A program made the translations under genes and the position numbers. The notes under the pieces are model-generated. The model was given only the letters and a program-made list of their open reading frames with translations, searched no databases and was not told the origin of the DNA. Below, piece after piece: positions 6,007-9,743 of a stretch of DNA of 9,743 bases (position 1 is its first letter; the number at the start of each line of letters is the position of its first letter). The DNA comes from Candidatus Shapirobacteria bacterium (GTDB taxonomy: Bacteria; Patescibacteriota; Microgenomatia; UBA12405): NCBI GenBank assembly GCA_003542615.1, contig DPKG01000007.1, positions 6,687 to 16,429 on the forward strand, given 5' to 3'.

Positions 6007-6189
6007 ATGTTGCCAAGCAATCCAGACACTTCTGACTGTCTTTGGAAAAAAGTAATGTGCAATCCCGACTCAACATCTTCCCGGGAAGCCAACCCTATCC
6101 AAAAAAATAAATGCCTCCATTGTCGAGGTAGCCGATCCAGCTCTCACCCACATGATTGTGAAAAATTTTTAGAAAACCCCAACCGCTAG
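6007..6189 (+). CDS. Small cysteine-rich hypothetical protein, 60 residues
   Basis: I do not recognise this protein. It has five Cys (C11, C18, C36, C39, C51) and two nearby His (H47, H49). The second half, CLHC then eight residues, HPHDC, could bind one zinc ion. There is no membrane segment or signal peptide. The main support is its context: a -35/-10 promoter with 17-bp spacing ends 6 bases before this ATG, the same spacing seen at secE and the MurF-like gene. It sits between rplA (43 bp upstream) and the convergent ddl, whose stop codon is 21 bp away, and it fills that gap almost exactly. The alternative is that the promoter makes a non-coding RNA and the ORF is chance; 60 codons can occur by chance at this base composition. 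The function is unknown. Confidence 0.5.
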   Translation: MLPSNPDTSDCLWKKVMCNPDSTSSREANPIQKNKCLHCRGSRSSSHPHDCEKFLENPNR

Positions 6190-6209
6190 GATAATTCCCC
6201 TACTCATAA

Positions 6210-7115
6210 TTATTTTTCCAAAGCCAAACTTATTATTTTGTCCAATAACTCGGTATAACTTATTCCGTCAGCCATCGCCTCTTTGGGTAAAAGAGAATTT
6301 GGTGTTAATCCCGGCAAAGTATTTATCTCTAACACATAAGGCTTATTCTTACTAATAATAAAATCAATTCTTGCATAACCCCTAAAACCTAAAACTTTAA
6401 AAATTTCTACACTTATTTTCATAACTTCATCAGTTATTTTTTGGTCCAGTCTAGCTGGACAGATTTCTTTAGACATTCCCTCACTATATTTCGCATCATA
6501 ATCGAAAAAATCATTCTTTGGTATTATTTCAATCACCGGTAATGCTACTGGAGCCTCATTTCCTAACACACCACATGATACCTCCACTCCCTCCAAAAAT
6601 TCCTCAATAATTATCTCTTTATCAAATTTTTTTGCCTCTTTTATCGCTTTTTCAAAATTAGCTTCATCCTTAACTATACTTACCCCTACACTCGAACCAC
6701 AATTAACCGGCTTAACCACGCATTTACCCTCAAAATTAACTTCCTCTCCCCAAACCTTCCAATCCGCTGTTCGAATCCCCAAATCCTCTATTATTCTTTT
6801 AAAAAATATTTTATTCATCCCCAAAGCCGAAGCCAACACACCCGATCCGGTATATTTTAAATTCATCGTCTCCAACCAACCCTGAATCCTTCCGTCTTCT
6901 CCGAACTCTCCATGCAAAGCCAAAAAAACTAAATCCGGTTTTATTTCATCCACCCACTTAAAACTATCTTCTCTTCCTTCTTTTGACAAAACTATCGAAA
7001 ATACTTCGTATTTTTCCTTATCCAAACTATCCACCACCCTCTTTCCCGACATCAAAGATACTTCATGTTCCGCACTCCTCCCGCCCATCAAAACCACAAC
7101 TTTAGTTTTATCCAT
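6210..7115 (-). CDS. ddl: D-alanine--D-alanine ligase
   Basis: This cytoplasmic ATP-grasp enzyme joins two D-Ala to make the dipeptide that MurF adds to the peptidoglycan precursor. At 301 residues it is typical. Visible motifs are GGRSAEHEVSLMSG (11-24, with the substrate-binding Glu), ALHGEFGEDGRIQG (66-79), VVKPVNCGSSVGVS (133-146), EEFLEGVEVSCGVLG (171-185), FDYDAKYSEGM (204-214), ARIDFI (248-253) and LEINTLPGLTPNSLLP (262-277), which holds the metal ligands and the D-Ala2 site. Tyr210 occupies the position of DdlB Tyr216, which favours D-Ala-D-Ala over D-Ala-D-Lac activity. It is transcribed divergently from the MurF-like gene 23 bp away. A minus-strand TACAAT ends 7 bases before its ATG, so the mRNA is probably leaderless. 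Confidence 0.95.
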   Translation of the reverse strand: MDKTKVVVLMGGRSAEHEVSLMSGKRVVDSLDKEKYEVFSIVLSKEGREDSFKWVDEIKPDLVFLALHGEFGEDGRIQGWLETMNLKYTGSGVLASALGMNKIFFKRIIEDLGIRTADWKVWGEEVNFEGKCVVKPVNCGSSVGVSIVKDEANFEKAIKEAKKFDKEIIIEEFLEGVEVSCGVLGNEAPVALPVIEIIPKNDFFDYDAKYSEGMSKEICPARLDQKITDEVMKISVEIFKVLGFRGYARIDFIISKNKPYVLEINTLPGLTPNSLLPKEAMADGISYTELLDKIISLALEK

Positions 7116-7138
7116 CTAGATTATTGTAAAATAACTAA
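7116..7138. promoter_or_regulatory. Divergent promoter between ddl and the MurF-like gene
   Basis: The 23-bp gap contains two overlapping -10 boxes in opposite directions. TACAAT on the minus strand (7128-7123) ends 7 bases before the ddl ATG. TAAAAT on the plus strand (7127-7132) ends 6 bases before the GTG at 7139. Any -35 elements would lie inside the opposite gene; a weak minus-strand TTGTTT at 7150-7145 is possible. The two polymerases could not occupy both sites at once. Confidence 0.55.
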
Positions 7139-8488
7139 GTGAAAAAACAACTATCTCTTATCCTCCTTACTTATTTTCGCCTTTCAGCCCGAATTCAATT
7201 GGCCAAAATTAAGTTGCTACAAAAACTCCATGGTCAAAAACTCACCATCATTGGTGTTACCGGTTCCACCGGTAAAACTTCTACCATTCAAGTCATCAAA
7301 GCTGCTCTTTCCCCAAATTTTTCTCTTAAATCCACTACCGGCTCCAATTCTGAGTACGGTATCCCTCTCAACATCCTAAACATCAAAGTCACCGGATTTT
7401 CAGCCTTAAATTATCTCAAATATGTCCTGCTGACTCCCATTAAACTTCTCACAAGCTGGCAATCTTTCCAAATATATCTTGTAGAAATGGGAATCGACGG
7501 ACCAAAAGAACCCCAAAACATGTCATATCTTCTCAAAATTATCAAACCTGATATCGGAATCGTTCTAAATGTCAACCCAGTCCACTCCCAATATTTCGAC
7601 AATACTATATCAAAAAATATCAAAGATAAACAACGACTACATCAAATACTATTAAATATCGCTATTGAAAAAGCCAAATTAATCAATTCCTTACCATCTA
7701 CCGCCCTGGCTATTATCAATGGCGACGATACCTCAGTCATGTCCACCACTCAAATAACTCTCGCTCCCAAACTTATTTTCAGCCACCTTTCCGGTTTTAA
7801 CCTTCAATTACTTTCATCCTCCGTCAATCAACAAGGTTCCGTCTTTAATTTTAAATATCAAAATAAATCTTTTTCCATTAATTTCCCTCAATTTGTCCTA
7901 CCCGACAGTTTTCAAACTTCATTAGCCTCCGCTTTTTTAGTTTCTACCCACTTAGGAATTTCCCCAAAAAAAATAATCAACAATATTGAGAAACATCTTT
8001 CCCTCCCGGCTGGTCGTTCTAATATATTAAAAGGTATCAACCATAGCCAAATTATTGATAGTACCTATAATTCATCTCCCTACGCCACCCAACAAATGCT
8101 TCAAGTTCTTTCCCAATTCCCCTCACCAAAAATTTCCGTTCTCGGCGACATGCGCGAACTTGGACTCCAATCTTCTCAAGCTCACAAAGATTTATATTCC
8201 CAGGCGCAAAAATTTTCCGATCAAATTATTTCTATCGGACCCGAAACCAAAAAATATTTCGGTGATAAATCCAAAAAATTTGATAATTGGTGGTCCGCAG
8301 CTGATTATTTAACCAAAAATATTCCCCAAAATTCCACCATATTAGTTAAAGGCTCCCAAAATACCATATTTCTGGAAGAATTAGTCAAACAAATCCTCGC
8401 CAATCCAGACGATTCTTCCCAACTCTGCCGCCAATCCCCTCACTGGCTAAAAATAAAAAATAAATTCCGTAATTCTATTCCAAACTAA
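7139..8488 (+). CDS. murF: MurF-like Mur ligase (UDP-N-acetylmuramoyl-tripeptide--D-Ala-D-Ala ligase family), lacking the usual N-terminal domain
   Basis: Predicted to attach D-Ala-D-Ala to the UDP-MurNAc-tripeptide, using ATP. The Mur central domain shows the P-loop GVTGSTGKTST (39-49), TTGSNSEYGIPLNIL (66-80), E116 in VEMGIDGP, and NVNPVH (144-149). K178 in IAIEKAKLINSLP matches the usual carbamylated Lys by my alignment. INGDD (193-197) follows. The C-terminal domain shows LPAGRSN (289-295), DSTYNSSPYA (307-316), LGDMRELG (335-342) and VKGSQNTIFLE (403-413). Only about 38 residues precede the P-loop, against about 100 in E. coli MurF; they form a hydrophobic and basic helix instead of the UDP-binding domain. 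Extra segments lie at about 84-110 and 150-172. It starts at GTG with a -10 six bases upstream. The divergent ddl supports MurF, but a related Mur ligase with another substrate is possible. Confidence 0.85.
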   Translation: MKKQLSLILLTYFRLSARIQLAKIKLLQKLHGQKLTIIGVTGSTGKTSTIQVIKAALSPNFSLKSTTGSNSEYGIPLNILNIKVTGFSALNYLKYVLLTPIKLLTSWQSFQIYLVEMGIDGPKEPQNMSYLLKIIKPDIGIVLNVNPVHSQYFDNTISKNIKDKQRLHQILLNIAIEKAKLINSLPSTALAIINGDDTSVMSTTQITLAPKLIFSHLSGFNLQLLSSSVNQQGSVFNFKYQNKSFSINFPQFVLPDSFQTSLASAFLVSTHLGISPKKIINNIEKHLSLPAGRSNILKGINHSQIIDSTYNSSPYATQQMLQVLSQFPSPKISVLGDMRELGLQSSQAHKDLYSQAQKFSDQIISIGPETKKYFGDKSKKFDNWWSAADYLTKNIPQNSTILVKGSQNTIFLEELVKQILANPDDSSQLCRQSPHWLKIKNKFRNSIPN

Positions 8489-8660
8489 CCAACCCCGCCT
8501 TCTCCCGCCTAATTTCATCCAACTTTCTCCAATCCAAAACATAAAAATCATCCATTTTCCCTTTTTCTTTACTTTCTTCATCATAAAATGTCTCCCCTCT
8601 TTTTACAAAACCACAATGTTCCAATAATCGTACGGATTCTACAATTTTCCGGATCCACAT
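8475..8660 (-). pseudogene. C-terminal part of the GNAT acetyltransferase, displaced by a frameshift
   Basis: This frame continues the acetyltransferase that starts at 9201. From about 8641 it reads VESVRLLEHCGFVKRGETFY, the acetyl-CoA-binding end of a GNAT fold, followed by a β-strand MDDFYVLDWRKLDE and a charged tail to TAG at 8475. Family members usually read DPEN, two residues, then S.RLLE..GF; the first half of that string is in the other frame. The nominal Met at 8660 is therefore probably not a start. Its 3' end overlaps the 3' end of the convergent MurF-like gene by 14 bp. Confidence 0.65.
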
Positions 8661-9201
8661 ACACCGTCACTAACATTTTTGGTTCACTCAAATTCACCAA
8701 CCCCCCCTTTATTTGATTCAACATCCAACAAACCTGTCTAACCCCACTCGCCATCTGTTTTTCTTTCGACTCCGGATTTCTGGCATAACTGATTTCATAA
8801 GGTTTTACTATTTCATCCTCCGACAATATTCCTTCTTTTACTAAATTCTCCAATCTTTCCTTTTCCTCCGGATAACAATATACAAACCCCTGCGCCTCTC
8901 CCGCCTCATCTTTCCCCGCCCACTCCTTGGTTCCACTTATGGCAAACAAAATTTCCAAAGTCCTTAAACTATCCTCATTTGCCCAATCAACAATACCCTT
9001 ATCACTTGTCTCATCTGCTCCTATCATCCATTTTTTTACCTTCTCATCATCATTAATACTTCTTAATCTTTGCATATCTTCCCTATCACTCGGGTCAAAC
9101 AAACGAATTGCCGCCGTCTCTCCCTTCATCCTTACTTGTTCCCGTCCATTTTCTTGATAATTTCCAATATTTAAATTATCAATTTTTATTTCTTCAGCCA
9201 T
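8581..9201 (-). CDS. GNAT-family N-acetyltransferase, N-terminal part, frameshifted
   Basis: As read, this is a 206-residue protein, but only about the first 186 residues belong to the family. Residues 30-60 (TAAIRLFDPSDREDMQRLRS...) are the RimJ/RimL-like opening strand and helix. FAISGTKEWAG...AQGFVYCY (86-110) gives the central strands, and YEISYARNPESKEKQMASGV (135-154) the core strand and acetyl-CoA loop. VTVYVDPEN (178-186) starts the next motif and then the frame is lost; the missing part continues in another frame at 8641-8475. Removing one base near 8643-8648 would give an intact protein of about 241 residues. The substrate is unknown. Its place in a peptidoglycan group is suggestive only. 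It could be a young pseudogene, a sequencing error or programmed frameshifting. Confidence 0.75.
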   Translation of the reverse strand: MAEEIKIDNLNIGNYQENGREQVRMKGETAAIRLFDPSDREDMQRLRSINDDEKVKKWMIGADETSDKGIVDWANEDSLRTLEILFAISGTKEWAGKDEAGEAQGFVYCYPEEKERLENLVKEGILSEDEIVKPYEISYARNPESKEKQMASGVRQVCWMLNQIKGGLVNLSEPKMLVTVYVDPENCRIRTIIGTLWFCKKRGDIL

Positions 9202-9218
9202 TTTTTTAAATAAATTCT

Positions 9219-9245
9219 ATACAACCTATTGTATTACATGTAATA
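9219..9245. promoter_or_regulatory. Two overlapping palindromes between the GNAT gene and the ATP-grasp gene
   Basis: In the 51-bp divergent gap, ATACAA-CCTA-TTGTAT (9219-9234) has perfect 6-bp arms. It overlaps TATTACATGTAATA (9232-9245), a perfect 14-bp palindrome. The second covers the candidate plus-strand -10 (9241-9246), and the first abuts a minus-strand -10 TAGAAT (9219-9214). They look like operators, but AT-rich DNA gives short palindromes by chance. Confidence 0.4.
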
Positions 9246-9246
9246 T
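9241..9246 (+). promoter_or_regulatory. -10 box of the right-edge ATP-grasp gene, leaderless spacing
   Basis: TAATAT ends 6 bases before the ATG at 9253, the same spacing as at the 138-residue gene, secE, the small Cys-rich ORF and the MurF-like gene. No convincing -35 is seen. Confidence 0.45.
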
Positions 9247-9252
9247 AAAACT

Positions 9253-9743
9253 ATGCTATTTCAAAAACAAAAAGAAGACATCAAGGATCTCCCAAAAGAA
9301 TCGCCTAAAATCGCCAAACCCTCCAAAGTAGATTTGGCCATCGATAAAGCCGCTTTAAAAAAACTTAATTTTGTCACTGTCGCTTTTTCTCACGTCGAAC
9401 GCGCTTGGTTTCCTACCGAAGACGCCTACATTGCCGAAGTCGAAGTCGAAGACCGTTCCGCTGAAGTCGCCGAAGAAATCAAAAAACTCGGTATCGATAC
9501 CAAATGTACCCCGGGTAACCAATATTTTTTAACCAATCTACTGGTCGACAAACCTGATCTGGTTTTAAATTTAGTTGATACCTTAAAAGGCAAGGACACT
9601 CTCCAAACTTCAGTTCCCGCCGCTCTGGAATTATCCGGAATCCCCTATACCGGAGCCGGAATGGATGGCATGGTCATCGGTAACGACCGCAATCTTACCA
9701 AAAGACTTTTAATGGCCTATGACGTCCCTACCCCTGCCTACCA
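9253..9743 (+). CDS. ATP-grasp protein related to D-alanine--D-alanine ligase, 5' part only
   Basis: The frame is open for 163 codons to the window edge. A charged lead of about 36 residues precedes a Rossmann-like pre-ATP-grasp domain: LNFVTVAFSHVERAWF, then DAYIAEVEVEDRSAEVAEEIKKLGI. The segment PDLVLNLVDTLKG (101-113), then VPAALELSGIPYTGAGMDGMV (121-141) and DRNLTKRLLMAYDVPTPAY (145-163) match the Ddl-family pattern in which an acceptor subdomain leads into the ATP-grasp fold. It lacks the GG(R/K)S.E.EVS loop seen in the ddl gene of this window, so the substrate may differ. The catalytic ATP-grasp part lies beyond the edge. It diverges from the GNAT gene 51 bp away. Whether it makes a dipeptide, or ligates other amino acids, cannot be told from this part. 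Confidence 0.8.
   Translation, partial: MLFQKQKEDIKDLPKESPKIAKPSKVDLAIDKAALKKLNFVTVAFSHVERAWFPTEDAYIAEVEVEDRSAEVAEEIKKLGIDTKCTPGNQYFLTNLLVDKPDLVLNLVDTLKGKDTLQTSVPAALELSGIPYTGAGMDGMVIGNDRNLTKRLLMAYDVPTPAY

Noticed and set aside
1..9743. Reassigned TGA codon, as in Gracilibacteria or Absconditabacteria.
   Set aside because: Conserved Gly positions use GGN codons, no conserved gene is interrupted by TGA, and all visible genes end in TAA or TAG. That no gene ends in TGA is from too few genes to interpret.
1..9743. CRISPR arrays, IS elements, prophage, toxin-antitoxin or defence genes.
   Set aside because: No spaced direct repeats, transposase or recombinase motifs were seen, and the genes are housekeeping or cell-wall types.

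Overview
The window looks like a piece of a small, AT-leaning genome from the Candidate Phyla Radiation (Patescibacteria), most likely Microgenomates. That placement is an inference from gene content and style: an adenosylcobalamin-type ribonucleotide reductase behind its own NrdR, a shortened ribosomal protein L1, a MurF-type ligase without the usual N-terminal domain, no Shine-Dalgarno sequences, and several genes whose -10 box sits only 6-7 bases before the start codon. No marker here fixes the lineage. The plus strand is C-rich and G-poor over nearly the whole window whichever strand is coding, which suggests a replication-strand bias.

Left third (1-3325, minus strand): nrdR and nrdJ form a two-gene operon for deoxyribonucleotide synthesis. 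nrdJ runs off the left edge a few residues before its expected end. Upstream of nrdR is a clear control region: a -35/-10 promoter, one NrdR box inside its spacer and a second box just downstream, 32 bp apart. Two palindromic REP-like elements lie here, one in frame inside nrdJ and one in the nrdR leader.

Middle (3326-6189, plus strand): an unrecognised 138-residue gene, then secE-nusG (protein export and transcription elongation), then rplK-rplA (ribosomal proteins L11 and L1). rplK has its own extended -10 promoter and a structured leader of about 64 nt, a candidate autoregulatory RNA. rplJ and rplL do not follow rplA. Instead there is a small cysteine-rich ORF with its own well-formed promoter.

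Right part (6190-9743): a cell-wall precursor group. ddl (minus) and a MurF-like ligase (plus) diverge from a 23-bp gap with overlapping -10 boxes. These two enzymes act in succession in the standard pathway: Ddl makes D-Ala-D-Ala and MurF adds it to the UDP-MurNAc-tripeptide. Next comes a GNAT acetyltransferase gene (minus) split by a single-base frameshift. A second ATP-grasp, Ddl-like gene (plus) diverges from it and runs off the right edge.

I found no tRNA, rRNA, CRISPR array, IS element or prophage. The best candidates for something undescribed are the rplK leader RNA, the leaderless cysteine-rich small gene, the reduced L1 and the ligase group with its unusual MurF.
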